In this document: piece after piece, positions 24,220-36,589 of the stretch
Layout: the number at the start of each line of letters is the position of its first letter
How positions within the stretch are numbered: position 1 is the stretch's first letter
Assembly (NCBI GenBank): GCA_026874595.1
Contig: CM049306.1
Coordinates: 21,871,019-21,935,018 of the forward strand
From: Sipunculus nudus
Lineage: Eukaryota > Annelida > Sipuncula > Golfingiida > Sipunculidae
DNA: 64,000 nt
Reading direction: 5' to 3'
Program-made: the position numbers and the translations under genes
The notes under the pieces: model-generated
Databases searched by the model: none
Told to the model about the DNA's origin: nothing
Seen by the model: only the letters and a program-made list of their open reading frames with translations

Positions 24220-25100
24220 ATTCAGTCATGTTAGGAATTAAAGATGACATGAAAAAAGATGAACGTATTTCATGAATGAATTTATCCTTGTTAAAAAGTC
24301 TTAAGTTTCGACAGTGTACATATTTTGGATTCTTCTTTTCATCATTTTGTTTCTTTAAAATTGTTGCCGTTAAAAAGTGATCACTCAGGGTCAACTGGTA
24401 AACTTTAGAACTGTAATGCATTTCAGGATCTGATGTATAAATAAGGTCTATCAATGTTTTTTAATGTTTGGTAACACGAGTAGGTGTAGTAATTAGTTGT
24501 TTTGCTAAATCAAGTTTACTTGATTTTAACCTGTAAGGCTGCAAGTAATCAATATTAAAATCTCCTAACAAAATGACATATTTAGAGATCTTAAAAGCTT
24601 GACCAATAACATCAAGCAAAAACATCAATATATTCACTTGATGCATTCGGAGGCCTGTACACGGATCCTATTAAAATAGTTTTCATTCCGAGAGAAATTT
24701 TCACCCATACACTTTCAATGCTACCAGACACTGGCTGAAATACTTGCGGTTTTAGGGATGTTAAAATATACATAATTACACCTCCGCCATGTCGGTGTCT
24801 ATCGTGTCTAAAATACACATAATGTTCGATAGACACCTTAGAATCAAGTACATGTTTGTCAAGCCAAGACTCGGTTAAAGCTAAAACATGTGGCCTGAAA
24901 CGAAAGCACATTTGGCGAATCTCATCAACTTTTGGTATTAAACTGCGTAAGATGCGCCAGAATTGTACCCTTAGCTTCTAATAAGCTGGGCAACTCATCA
25001 GCTAATGAGTACACGTTATTTATTATCGGAAGCTTTGGGTCGTTATTGAGTACAGTAGGTAGGTTGAATGACGTGGAGTTTTCATCGCTAAACTAACTCA
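24215..25100 (-). pseudogene. Broken AP-endonuclease domain of the same LINE
   Basis: Recognisable pieces lie in shifting frames: RSLIPKVDEIRQ and LALTESWLDKHV (24840-24935), then RHGGGVIMYI and VYRPPNASSEY, then VILLGDFNIDYLQP (the catalytic GDFN motif), then LIDLIYTSDP and LTLSDHFL (the SDH motif). There are at least three lesions: a frameshift upstream of RSLIPK, one near 24640, an in-frame TAA near 24464, and a shift into the RT frame near 24215. The order and spacing match Jockey/CR1 endonucleases. Confidence 0.82.
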
Positions 25101-25547
25101 ATTGATTCTGTACCATTATGATATCACACACAAATCGATGCCTATAGACATGTTGATTGTAATTTGAAAAGTTATAAATATTAATTAAGTACCATCAGTT
25201 CATGAATATTATTATCCCTTGACCATCTTACATTTGTGATAAAAAAACACTTACTGTTACAGTGATGAACTGTTAAATACTGTTGAGAGGGCTGATGAAT
25301 CGCTGCCTTTGCCCGTAAATTAAATTATTATTCATTAAATATTGTTATATATAAATTATATATTTATATATCAAATTATTTATATATCTAAATAAAAATA
25401 AGTCAATTGTGACTGTGAAACGCATTTTCATGGAACCAGAATAACATATGAACAGATAATTTAAAGACAATTATTGCTTTATTCTGGAAATTATTCTTTA
25501 TTTTCATTTTATTCCAAGAACTCTATTGTTATTTGTGCACAATATAC

Positions 25548-25615
25548 CATGATCAATTATTACAATAGGCAAGGTTATTACAATACAGGTTGGACCGGGC
25601 AACCCAAATTGTAAT
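25548..25615. repeat. CTATTGTAATAA-motif repeat (copy 2)
   Basis: ATTATTACAATAGGCAAGG, GTTATTACAATACAGG and AATTGTAATAAGTCC lie within 65 bases, in mixed orientation. They pair with the copy at 21.7 kb on the other side of the LINE. Confidence 0.5.
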
Positions 25616-25639
25616 AAGTCCAATATCCACGGTATTAGA

Positions 25640-26340
25640 CTAGTATGGCGTGTCATTTATAGGGTTGTATGATAATTGTCAGGGGACCTGACGTTGAATT
25701 TCATAAAACGTTTTGTCACTTCAGTATTGGTCAGGACAAGGGTAGTAACAAACAGGTGTTCATACATTTCACTGTCACACCCCTGTTTTGAGTGATCTCC
25801 AGACAGATTGTTAGGTTATTGAGATTGACATATTTGTCTGTCTTGCAATTTGAATGGATCGCTTGAGTTCGGCAGGAGTTCTGAGTTTGGGTTTCCATGG
25901 ACTGAGTTCACCCTGTGGATACCCTAATGTTGGTTCTGATAGATGGTGCTGCTACAGACCTTTCGCTAAATTTCTTCAATAGTGTCAAGGTTAATTTTCC
26001 CATGTGTGTATATTTATATAAATTTCTGCAGGTATCTTCTTCTCCGAAACCGTCAAGCTGAGTTGGTTCGAATGGACACTTTTCGGTGATGTTTGGTCAT
26101 TATTACTTTGTTAACTAATAACAGTCTTCTGTCTGCAAAATGTATCTGCCCTAAAGCTAAAGGCCCATATTGATTTATAAAACCAAGAGAATGACGTCCA
26201 AAATAATCATTCTTCTAATTACTTTCGATGGTTCCACTTGAATGATTTTTTGATAAAATATTGATAGTTTACCGTAATCAAATTACAATAAAACTTTAGC
26301 TATTTGGAGCTGTAACAGCTGACATGGCACGAATTTAAGC
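25640..26340. other. Sequence without an assignable feature
   Basis: No ORF, splice pair or repeat boundary that I can defend. Confidence 0.5.
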
Positions 26341-26357
26341 AAATTTCTTGCTATATT

Positions 26358-26358
<1 letters not shown>

Positions 26359-26445
<87 letters not shown>

Positions 26446-26459
26446 AGAGAGAGAGAATA
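26359..26459. repeat. Compound (TA)n-(GA)n microsatellite
   Basis: About 23 TA units run into a purine (GA)n tract with GAAAGA interruptions. The encoded frame is an artefact. Confidence 0.97.
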
Positions 26460-26649
26460 TATATCCCAAGACAGGGAAAGTTCAGCTACTCAATAGTATA
26501 TACCAGGCGGCTCCTGCAGACACTCATTGATATATCGGTGGAAATGATAGATCGAGATTTATAAAAAAAAAAAGTAACAATCATAGTCAAGTATGATTTA
26601 TTTAAGTACTGATGTCACATTTTGGATAAAGTGGCTCTGGTCAGTGTTT

Positions 26650-26790
26650 GTGTTATTTGCTATCTACACTGGGACTTCGCATGTGACGATGTGGTCATAT
26701 TTGGAATATGAGTCCTGACGTCATAGAGGACGATGACGTCACTCTTCGTGTACGTGCCGTTTCCTTGAAAGGTATCAGTAGATATATGAA
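26650..26790 (+). repeat. CRE-bearing dispersed repeat, copy 1
   Basis: The segment GTGACGAT...GTCATATTTGG...TGACGTCATAGAGGAC...GTGTACGTGCCGTTTCC recurs at 28060-28200 and 28370-28500. It contains two palindromic TGACGTCA sites (26716-26723 and 26734-26741). Confidence 0.7.
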
Positions 26791-27499
26791 ATCATTTTGT
26801 AATGAGAAAGTAAATGACTTAAGCTCCCCGAAACCCCCACCCCCACTGCAGATGGGCCCAAAACCCCAACTTTGGCAAGTTTCGTAGTTAAACTCCAAAA
26901 TTTTCAATATAAGGTCGCTCATAAAATAACAGCACACAAAAAATCCTCTACAATTAGTTAAATTTCCATAAGTGGTTGTGACAGAGAACACCCAAGAAAA
27001 TTACTGTAAATTATGATATTTACGTATGGCCTATGGCAAAACGTGTCTGTCTCTTGGTTATAAAAACGTGTAAGGTTTCACGATTGTCTTTATTTATATA
27101 AAAGGTGTCTGGACTATAAGTCTGAAATGAAAAACAAAGGTGTATGAAATGTCGCTTTTTGTATGTGTATTTTGTGAATAAATTTTTGTGGAGAAAAAAA
27201 GTTTCGGGAGCTTATTTCTTCAAGAGAAACGTGAAAGATTCCTGATTTATAGAATACGGAAAGCGTTTTCAGAGATTTCCTATAAACCTGCACGGTGGCA
27301 TGCATTATTGTATGTGTTGCCTCTGGGTAAAATCCGGAAACTTAAAAAATCGCTACATATAACGATGGTGAGGAATCTCATTTCCTTATTTCTCAATCCG
27401 GGTACTATTTTTATACGCATACCGCATCTCGCATTCCGTACCTAAGAAATCTTAGCTTGAGTCTGCAAATATATTCTACTTTACCTGTTTATTACCGGC

Positions 27500-28510
27500 A
27501 GGGGTTGTGTTTTTGCGGGCGTTTGTTTGTTTGATTGTCTGTTAGCAACATTAGTCAAAAAGTTATTGACGGATTTTGATGAAATCTTCAGGAATTCTCG
27601 GCAATGATCTAAGGGAAAATTGATTAAATTTTGAAACGGATAACGTTCATGATCCAGGAATATTTTAAAGGAAAAACACTGCTTTCCTGACAGTTGCATA
27701 TCAGGGTAATGAGCTGCCTTGGCGCAGTTTTGCGCTCTCTGAGTGCTTTTCTAGTTATTATTATTACTATAGGCTATGTATTTTAGTATATGGACATACA
27801 ATCGTTTTATTAAGGTTAATTACAGGTACATGGGGAGTGTATTGGGAAATTGTTATGTTTTTGGAGAGTGCATGTTTGTCTGTTTATCTCTTTATCTGTT
27901 AGCACGATAACACAAAGAGTCCGAAAATTGATGAACCGTTCAGGATATCACGAAAATGATACAAGGAACATTTGATTAAACTTTGGGAACGATTCAAGCG
28001 GAAACAACCCCACAATGAGTTCTCCTGCTTTATGGGGGGGGGGGGGGGGTGGAGCATATTTGTTCACGCAAATGACGATATGGCCATATTTGGGGTGCGA
28101 ATCTTGACGTCACAGAGGACAATGACTTCACTCCACGTGTACGTGCCGTTTCCCAGAAAGGTGACGGGAAATCAACGTACAGCAGGGGGGCCATGATTGT
28201 TAATTGTTCGTGGTGAACAGATTTGGATGAAATTATCAGGAGAGCTCGGCAATGATACAAGGAGATTAAAGTATGGGGGCGATCCATGCGTAAATAACTA
28301 CAGAGTGAGCTCTAGTATTTTATGACGGGGGGGGGGGGGGGGGTCTATTGCACATTTGTTTACACTGGCACGTATAGTAGGTGACGATCGTCGATACGGT
28401 CATATTTTGAGTGAGTCGTGACGTCATAGAAGACAATGACGTCTTTCCATTTGTACATGCTACATGCCGTTTCCCTGAAAGGTGTCAGTAAATGAACGGA
28501 CAGCAAGAGG
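27500..28510 (+). repeat. Three degenerate copies of a larger repeat carrying G-runs and TGACGTCA
   Basis: Landmarks recur in order. 'GTTAGCA...' with 'GATTTTGATGAAATCTTCAGG' or a variant occurs near 27541, 27899 and 28208. 'GGCAATGAT...AAGG' occurs at 27600 and 28248. A poly-G run sits at 28034-28049 and 28327-28342. The CRE-bearing block is at 28060-28200 and 28370-28500. Periods are near 300 bp. The style is that of bivalve dispersed repeats. Confidence 0.65.
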
Positions 28511-28560
28511 GATACGATTGTTGTTCATTGTTTTTATAGCCCTGGGCCCTGTTGTAATAA

Positions 28561-29144
28561 TGGGGCTGTCCCACTTAGGCGACTCTACAGGCGACCAGGC
28601 TGTCGCCTGTATGGTCGCGTGTAGTCGCCTGAAGTCGCCCCATGACGCGCGACCTCGAAGCTGTCGCCTTTGGATTTTCAAAATGTTCAGAATTCTCAGG
28701 AGACAGCTTTTTGTCGCCAGTGAGCGTAGCTTGTCTTCTACTGGCGTAGGTGCTGTAATAGGCTGTCGCCAGGTGACGCGGGTTGTCGTAGGTCCTGTCG
28801 TAGGCTGTAGCCAGGTGACGCGGGTTGTCGTGTGTGTTGTAACTTGAAACAAGGCCCATCCTAGTGTCCGGCTCCTCACATAGCACATGGTAGAGAATCG
28901 TCGAAGCAAGGTGGACGTAGCAAGAATTCTGGTGTCGTAGGTTGTCGCCAGTGTGGTCGTAGGTTGTCGTAGATGTGGTCGTAGGTTGTCGTCAGTGATT
29001 TTTCTTTGTCGCCGCTACTTTGTCGCCGGTTGTTGCCAGTTTGTCGTAGACTATAGTCGTAGCGGAGGTCCTGTCGCCTGTTTTTCGGCGACCATGAGGC
29101 GACAGCCTGCTCGCCTGTAGAGTCGCCTAAGTAGGAGAGCCCCA
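28561..29144. mobile_element. Fold-back MITE, TAA target duplication, GTCGCC-rich
   Basis: The left end TGGGGCTGTCCCACTTAGGC (28561), continuing GACTCTACAGGCGAC, is mirrored by the reverse complement of the right end, TGGGGCTCTCCTACTTAGGC, continuing GACTCTACAGGCGAG (ending 29144). Inverted repeats extend at least 50 bp. TAA flanks both sides (28558-28560 and 29145-29147), the 3-bp TWA-type duplication made by PIF/Harbinger transposases. The interior is made of repeated GTCGCC and GTCGTAGGTTGTCG motifs and can fold back on itself. The overlapping frames on both strands are a by-product of the repeat. Confidence 0.8.
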
Positions 29145-29200
29145 TAAGAGAGTCAATGACTAAAGCTCCCCAAATCCCCACCCAACTGGGGGCCAAGAAA

Positions 29201-29632
29201 ATCTTATGGATATTTTGTAGTACATGGAGATACATTAAGAACTGTTATTATTTACAGACATTTCAACAGTTGTAAACCATACAACTTTGGCATTTAAATT
29301 AAAATTTAAACACTTTTTTTACTGTTAATGACATATGTAATTAAAGGGTTATTACATAAAGGAAATTTATTACAATAGGGGTTACTCTGACCCAACCACT
29401 ATTGTAATAACGTCGCCTATTGTAATAAAAATTTACGATAGAAAAATCTCATGGATATTTTTGTAGTTCACGGAGACACATTATGAACAGTTATAATTTA
29501 CAGACATTTAAGTATTTGTACACCATATAACTGTGGCATTTTAATAAAAATTAAAATACTTTTTTTACCGTAAATGACATATGTAATTGTCTATTACATA
29601 TAAGAACTTTATTACAATAGGGGTTATCTTTG
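29201..29632. repeat. Two ~245-bp tandem copies ending in TTATTACAATAGGGG
   Basis: ATCTTATGGATATTTTGTAG (29201) and ATCTCATGGATATTTTTGTAG (29446) start direct repeats. They share ACAGACATTT, CTGTGGCATTT or a variant, and TTTATTACAATAGGGGTTA. An inverted CTATTGTAATAACGTCGCC lies between them. Same motif family as 21.7 kb and 25.6 kb. Confidence 0.75.
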
Positions 29633-29764
29633 GTGGATGGTTATCATGTATGTCTATGGAAGTCCATGTATTGAGGTCAGGTTAACCATCACCAGCAGTA
29701 TCTCTGTTACTGCACACAAATGTCCATCTTTAATAACATAGGAGTATAAAGTAGGAGTATATAT

Positions 29765-30588
29765 TGTTACGGAACCTAATATCAACAGATCATGTATGCG
29801 TGATAAACACAAATTTTGTCAGAGAGATAAAAAAATTAGATTCTGTAACACTAGGCAGCGTGAAATGTCTAGGGGAATAAATAAAGAAGTCAGTGTTTTT
29901 TTGTTAACAAATAACTATAATTTATTCTTGAAAACAACCCTAACATTACAATACACTAAATCAATACAATTACACCGTATAACAATGATATAACAACAAA
30001 TCAATTCAATAACACAGTAAAATAAACAAAGTGCACAGTACCTGGATATCACTGTCACAACGATAAGTCCTTTTAAACGTATATGCCGGATGAAAAGTCA
30101 ACACAAATCCTTTCGGAGAATAACAGTCCAATGTAAAGCTCTTGTAACAATCCAGAAAGTAAACTAGGCAGGCAGCATTAAATTGTATAGAGTTAGTAAT
30201 AGTAGAATCCCTGAAATTACTGGATAATCGGACAGGTCCAACAAACTGACATACACACGTCTGTGTCAGCTAGAATCTTCTCTTACCTCTCTCCGCTTTA
30301 AAACACAGTCCCCTCTTCATAACTTCTAACCCTAAGCCGAGAATTTTCCACTTCTCGAACAGTCTAAAGGATCTAACATAAAAGACAGTAAACACGCGTT
30401 ACAGGAATCATCTATATGTCTCTACATACCAGGGTAAACACGTGAGCCCGACCCGGCTCGGCCAGCCGAGAAAGCCCCAAGATAGCATGACAACGAGAGT
30501 TCAACCAGTGCGGATTAAACCGAGAGTGCAACACGCGGCCAGACACGAGTTACGCCCCTGCCACACAATAAAAAGGGCACCTGTAACA
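29765..30588 (-). mobile_element. Solo LTR of the Gypsy family (copy 2)
   Basis: Begins TGTTACGGAACCTAATATCA and ends GGCACCTGTAACA. It is about as long as copies 1 and 3 and colinear with both. ATAT flanks both ends (29761-29764 and 30589-30592), consistent with a 4-bp target duplication. No internal coding sequence adjoins it. Minus orientation relative to the element at 41450. Confidence 0.85.
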
Positions 30589-32750
30589 ATATGAGTACAT
30601 GCCAGGTCATTTGACTCATTGTTGATATGAAAAATCGTTCGACTAACGTCGTTATCCCTTTAGAATGTATTGCAAAAAAAAATGGTGTTTTAAAACTTCC
30701 AGCTTATCTGAAAATATATTATCTGTAGTTTCCATAAAAAACAGCATAACATACCTAAATTGAAAAAATAAGTATAATAGGTTATACTAATTTGAAATAT
30801 ATTTTTAATTAAATGATTTTATATTTCATCAGCTACATTTTAAGATAAACATGTAACTATAGGGACTGTATTAGTAACCAATATTCTGTGTTCTTCTATA
30901 GCTTGGTTTCGTTGAGCCTTTTCAGTTCAAGATGCATTGCAATACGCACGGGAATATAGCGTTTACATGTGTGCTGACGTTATGTCGCATCATTGCCGCG
31001 GCATCATTTCCTTTGAAAGGGCATTAAGGATTATTTGCATGATCGTTAATCAATAATTTCATCTTTTATATTTGATATAAAAACAAAGCAAGCATTATCT
31101 TACCGACAGAGGTGGCAAAAAGATGCATTCGCCGTTTCTGTCTGCGAACTTCTTAATCTCTTTGTCGCCAAAATATTCTTATATTAAAGTGTGAATTTAA
31201 ATACTTTTTAAATACTGAACGGATTGGTGAATTTTAAAGCGGATCTGGATAATGAAAATCGACGTTAGCGGGGTATATGCTCCCAGGGTGTTTTTTCAAC
31301 ATTTAGAGGAGTTACAAAGGCCTTGAGCACATGGAGCTGAAAGTACGGACATGGTTGACCAACATCCAAATATACAGTAATTTTTTCACAGCATATTATG
31401 TAAAATAAGCCTAAAATATTCATGTTTTAACCTGGAAGAAAATTCCATTACAGGTGCAAATTATCAGCTTTTATTTAATTTTTTGCATTTATTGTAAAAA
31501 AAAGTCATAACAGGTCAGATGTTTTGTACATTCACATTTTACATTAATTATTCTGTTATCAACTCCTGCTCCTGATGTTAAGGTATTTTTCCCCGCTATC
31601 ACGATTCTATCAACCCTAACACTGAAATTGTAAAGTTTGAATTAATAATTTAATGAATGAAAACGTAACAATTCAATTTTGGAGTAGATAAAATCATGAT
31701 ACAGGAAAAATAAAAAAAAAAACTTTTTTGAGATATTGTCATTAAGTTTAATATTATTCCATTAAGAAGCAGATTGTTGTTACTGGGGGCTTAAAGTATT
31801 GTGTACCTTTAATTTTTTTTAATTGCTACAAAATCATGTTATACTGATGGACAAGTTAAAATGCTGTCTAAAAATAGTTTAGAATTTAAAGTTTCACAGA
31901 TCATCTAGCTCAAAGTGACTTGGTCAACCGAACGGGGTTAAAGTTTCCTCCCTCAACACGTTAATCACGCGTGCTCCTTTTGATAATGAATGTGAAACTG
32001 TTTGGTTCAGTTGTTCATTGCTCTCAATTGATTTATGTTTTTATTCAGGCATAAAATGGAATTTAAGCAGAAATTCGGAACCAAACTTCAAGCTACAGGT
32101 TCTGACCTTACCTTTTTGATGACCAATCCTAAGATTTGCTAATTGAAAGAAGATCCAGTAAACTTATCGACTCTTCATGTTTCTGTTTCTTTGTGCCCAA
32201 ACACCTTCAAAGGGTATTGCGTGAATTCTTGTTGAATGTTATAGGATTTAAGGGAAGCAATAAGTCAATTAGGTATCATTTGGATAAATTATGAAATGGA
32301 TCAGTTTTCTTTCCGGTTCTAAAATCTAAAACAGAAAAGAGCGTGCTCGTTGAATTTGTGCACCACACAAATCATACTTTCCAATTTTCACACGAGATGG
32401 AACTTTATCCAGGTTCAATAAACAGAACCTAAAAAAACATGCGTTTATTTTACATTGTAGTCACATTCATAACGATGCCCGGCCAAATAAAAAGATTTTT
32501 TGTTAAAGTAGGAATCTAGGACTCCCACCAGACGCCTTTGAAAGTTTGCCCATCTATTGTCTAAGCATCGTTCTTCAATCGGCTGACGCTCTATAACTCG
32601 ACAAAGGCTCCTCGTTTGTCTGTCTGGCCAGTTTGTACCTGTTACATGTCCCTTTTTATATCACTGGAGATGTACGAAAACCCCAGAACACGAAGACGAT
32701 CTAGCAGAATGATCACCCTAACAATCTGTTAAAAAATACTGATCAAGGGG
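30589..32750. other. AT-rich sequence without an assignable feature
   Basis: No open frame longer than chance, no splice-bounded exon and no transposon ends recognised. Confidence 0.5.
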
Positions 32751-32754
32751 CTCG

Positions 32755-33295
32755 TCCCAGTTAACAATGTCTACAATGTCTACAGTGAATAAACATTGTC
32801 CGACGGTAGCATCACAAGCTGTAAAAATACTGATAACAATGTCTACAATGTCTACGGTGATTAACCCATGTCCTACGATAACCCAAAACTGCTATACAAT
32901 ACTGATTAACCAGGCTGGTCCCAGTTAACAATGTCTACAGTGAGCAGACATTGTCCGACGATCACCCCCAACGAGCTGTAAAATCCTGATACGAGGCGCG
33001 AACAGTTAACAATGTCTATACAATGTCTGCAGTGAGTAGACAATGTCCGACGATCATACCAACGAGCTATAAAATACTGACTGACGGGGCTGGTAACAGT
33101 TAACAATGTCTACAATGTCAGCAGTGACTATAAAGAATGTCAAACGGTCATCCCAACAAGTCATTAAATCTTGATTACGAAGCGCGTAACAGTTAACAAT
33201 GTCGACAGGTATGAACAATATCCGACGATCACTCCAACGAGCTATAAAATATTTACTGACGAGGCTCATAAGTTAACAATGTATATAATGCCTAC
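32755..33295. repeat. ~75-bp tandem repeat, about 7 degenerate copies
   Basis: Unit: CAGTTAACAATGTCTACAAT, then a CAGTGA.TA.ACA segment, TTGTCCGACGATCA, and GAGCTATAAAATACTGA. Copies start near 32757, 32838, 32926, 33003, 33098, 33189 and 33269. Minus-strand frames across it are artefacts. Confidence 0.85.
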
Positions 33296-33299
33296 AGTG

Positions 33300-35490
33300 T
33301 GTAAATAAAAGGGCTTGTTTCATTACGTTAAATTTATAGGAAATAAGTGTTTTAATATTATTTGTCCATATTATCCATATTATCATTAATACTTCTTTAT
33401 CATGTTTAATACAAAAACACAAACTATAAAGATCAGTAAATTTCAAACACGAAATACTGCAATATTATTTGCTAATGCATTCAGTAAAATACTTACTTGT
33501 TGTTGACAGTAGTAAAGAACCATTAAATATCAAAGATTTCTTTTTGGGCTTACATATGCAAATATCTTGCGACTTAGAGAATTCCGTATACCACATCACA
33601 AGGTTGCCGTATAGTACTGTTAACTCGACACTTGATCTTCATGCAGTTATAATAAGATGTGTGCAGAAGATATTAATGAAGGATTGATTACTATTCCCAT
33701 AATGACCGTGTTCCGAACTTCTTTCTTTTTGCAGTATGGGAATTTTAATAGTATGTCAACAAGTCATCGAGCGGACATCTCATGGCACGGATCTTGATCT
33801 TTGCATAATAGGCCTACCTGAACATATCTTAATACACGTCTAATGACACGGTAGCACTTCACGGTATGCCTGCCATTATTCCCAACCCATTGAGATGGCA
33901 TAATTATATCAGAAACATAATTTAATTAAAAAAAAAACAGTTTTTGTCACGCTTGCAAAATATCGATATTTGAAAACTGTGTCGTGATATACCAATATAC
34001 CGATATATCATGCACCCCTGGTAAACAATCAACCCAAGAATACTGTAAAAATACTGACCGACGAGTGGCCATAGGGCCAATCCTGGAATTTTTGGTTTTC
34101 ATGCCCCCCCCCCCCCCCCCCCCCTCTATCGTTATTAGGGTTGAAGCCTTTTTCTGTTAAAGTAATTCATAGAGATAATATGTCAGTATATTACCCCTTC
34201 TGGAATAGTGTCCAAAAGGCCTGATATCAGCAATTTTTTAAACTAACCTTGGTGCAGATATTTAGTTACATTAGGCTTCACATTTAGACATTGTTATATG
34301 GAGAAATGTAGAGTGTTAATTTTAATCAGAGAAACCACTTTAGCTTATTTTAGGGTACAAAATCTATTATAAGTATCTTTTTCAAACAATTTTACAACTT
34401 TCAATTTTAAATTTAAGTTTTAAAATATAAGCGAAGCATATAATTTTCAAATCTCTCTGTTATGCTAGGTGTAAACAGTCAAAATAAGTCCTTATCACCA
34501 ATCTGATGTGCTAAATCGAATACAGTTATTTTAGTTTTTCGGCTCATTTCAAGCCTCATACAAAGTTCATACTTTTTAGCTACTTAGTGTTAATAAATGT
34601 GATTACTTGTTTATAATAAGGGTTTTAATCATCTGTTGCGGCCAAACATAACGTAAATTTTTACTTTCGATATACGTGGCACGGGGGATATTTGTTTATC
34701 ATTTCTTTAATTTGACTGAAATGAAATCACATATTAAAATTGTTAGTTTGAACAATGATTTTTTAAATGAAATTAAAAAAAATATTTAAAAAAGTCACGG
34801 AATTTAAGTCGTTCTGGCATTTGAAGAAATAATCCCTGCAGAGTAAGTCAATAACAGCAGTTGTTGTTATTTAGGTTTTATCCTATTTCTGCTTTGTATC
34901 CTTGAACTTGTAGAATTAAGAATTATTTCCATGCTCACATTTTTGGTGTATCTTTGTATATTTTTATCTAAATAAAATATTCCAAGTTTTTGTGACTGAG
35001 GCAATACGTGAGAAAGTTGCCTCCATGTCACTAATACATATATAAACAAAGCTCACCCTTAACGCCCACTTTGTGGCCGGAATACAACTCGGTAGGGACA
35101 CGCTGACGTGTTGTGATTGGGTCTGTTGCAGCGACAGCTTTCATTAGTTCCTGTTTACAAATGCCCCTGCTCCTGTACCACCTGGCCTTATTTCTCATAT
35201 GCCGTGATGTAAGTACTTCTTTCATACCCGAACTGTTCCCGATTCACGGCACTGTACACCTGACAGTGTACGCACCTCTGACATTTAGCTAATTTTGTAT
35301 TACACCAGTCTGGGTATAGAGGAGTTAATTCATTGTACCACACGTTCCTTATGAGTTCATTCTCAATTCTTCCAAATCATCTCGGAAGCTATTACCGCCT
35401 CATGCGTTTCCATGCGAATTGCTCCACGGGAGATCTTATAAAAGGTAACGAATATTTCATTTGTAACAGGATAGTTCGCAACAGAGAACC
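33300..35490. other. AT-rich sequence; C-run at 34105-34123
   Basis: No gene recognised. A long C homopolymer at about 34105-34123 is the only landmark. Confidence 0.5.
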
Positions 35491-35936
35491 TTAAAGGTGC
35501 CCATTCACCTACCTTTTGAATTTATGTGATTTTTGCTTCCTCTGTGTATATATTTATTATCTGAGTGTAATTCTGGTTAAGTTCTTATAAGGATGTATGA
35601 ACTTGATTATCAACAATGTGTTTATAAACACAGCTTTATGGACAAATGGGGAAACATGTAACCTAAGGTGGTAGGTTACATATATGCGGAGTTAGAAAGG
35701 TCTTTGTTGCAAAACGCCATTGGCAAAGCTCTTGCTAATCTGACTTGCCGCCAGATGCCCTTGCTGAAGCTGTTTTGATTATTTTGGCAGATCCCCCATA
35801 TTATAAACACGTTGATATAATCAAAACAAGCAGTTTGCCTGCGGTGATATCCACGTTTTCCGGTCTATTTTTTATAAAAGCTCTAAGAGATTACCTTTAT
35901 CTAATAAAGGTCAGATAGGTGATTGGGACCCTTTAA
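35491..35936. mobile_element. TTAA-flanked piggyBac-like MITE
   Basis: TTAA occurs at both edges (35491-35494 and 35933-35936). Inside, AGGTGCCCATTCACCTAC on the left matches the reverse complement of the right end, AGGGTCCCAATCACCTAT. TTAA duplication is diagnostic of piggyBac-type insertion. At 446 bp there is no transposase. Confidence 0.6.
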
Positions 35937-36589
35937 CGTGGTGTGTACACATTGCATTGACGATGATAAAGGAACCAGGGGAATCCCCCCCCCCCCCCCA
36001 AAGACATTCTTGTTAATCCGAGCATTACAGACGTGTAGTTTGTTTTGCATGTATGCTCAGTTATCATATATTTATACTTAGACGCGGATAAAATAATAGA
36101 AACCATTTGCTCGACTCACTGCTGTTGTGTTGAATCAAGCTGTTCATCCTATCGGGTTAATTGACTGAGTAGCAGCGCTATGCCATAAGAGTTGAGCATT
36201 GAAGATGAAACTTTATTAATTATAAAACACATGTTTAACATCTAAACGTTTCCGAGAATAAGACAGAATGGTAAAATGCCAGACTTTGTTTAATAATTTT
36301 ATTTTGAGGCGGGACAAAGTTCAGAAGGACAAAATGAATAAAGTAATTGAACTACTTTTCGGTTGTTGCGTGTTATCACGCTTTTTTCCACCCTAGGATC
36401 TGAATTAACCAAACCATTGTTTTTTTTGTTTTTTTTTTTGCTGGATAAGTAATCAGCTCCAAAGCAGACAAAATTGAAATTTTTTTTCAAAAATTAAATA
36501 AAATGTAATAATCATGCCCAGCACTACTCGGTAAACATTTGATTAAATATGTAGTCAGCCATGTCATAAAATGAATCCCTAAGCCTTAT

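Larger units (their letters stand above)
21950..25100 (-). mobile_element. Jockey/CR1-type non-LTR retrotransposon (LINE)
   Basis: On the minus strand the element reads an AP-endonuclease domain (25100 to about 24220, broken), a reverse transcriptase (24219-22231, open) and a 3' UTR down to about 21950. The 5' end is presumably truncated, since no ORF1 is seen upstream of 25100. No poly(A) tail or target duplication is clear. The flanks (21.7-21.9 kb and 25.55-25.61 kb) both carry the CTATTGTAATAA motif, so the LINE may have landed in an older repeat. Confidence 0.88.

Noticed and set aside
28460-28909. Long overlapping frames on both strands
   Set aside because: They arise from the GTCGCC-rich fold-back element, whose repeats suppress stops in several frames.
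35031-35225. 64-codon minus-strand frame with basic residues
   Set aside because: No domain, and no acceptor-donor pair in phase with any neighbour.
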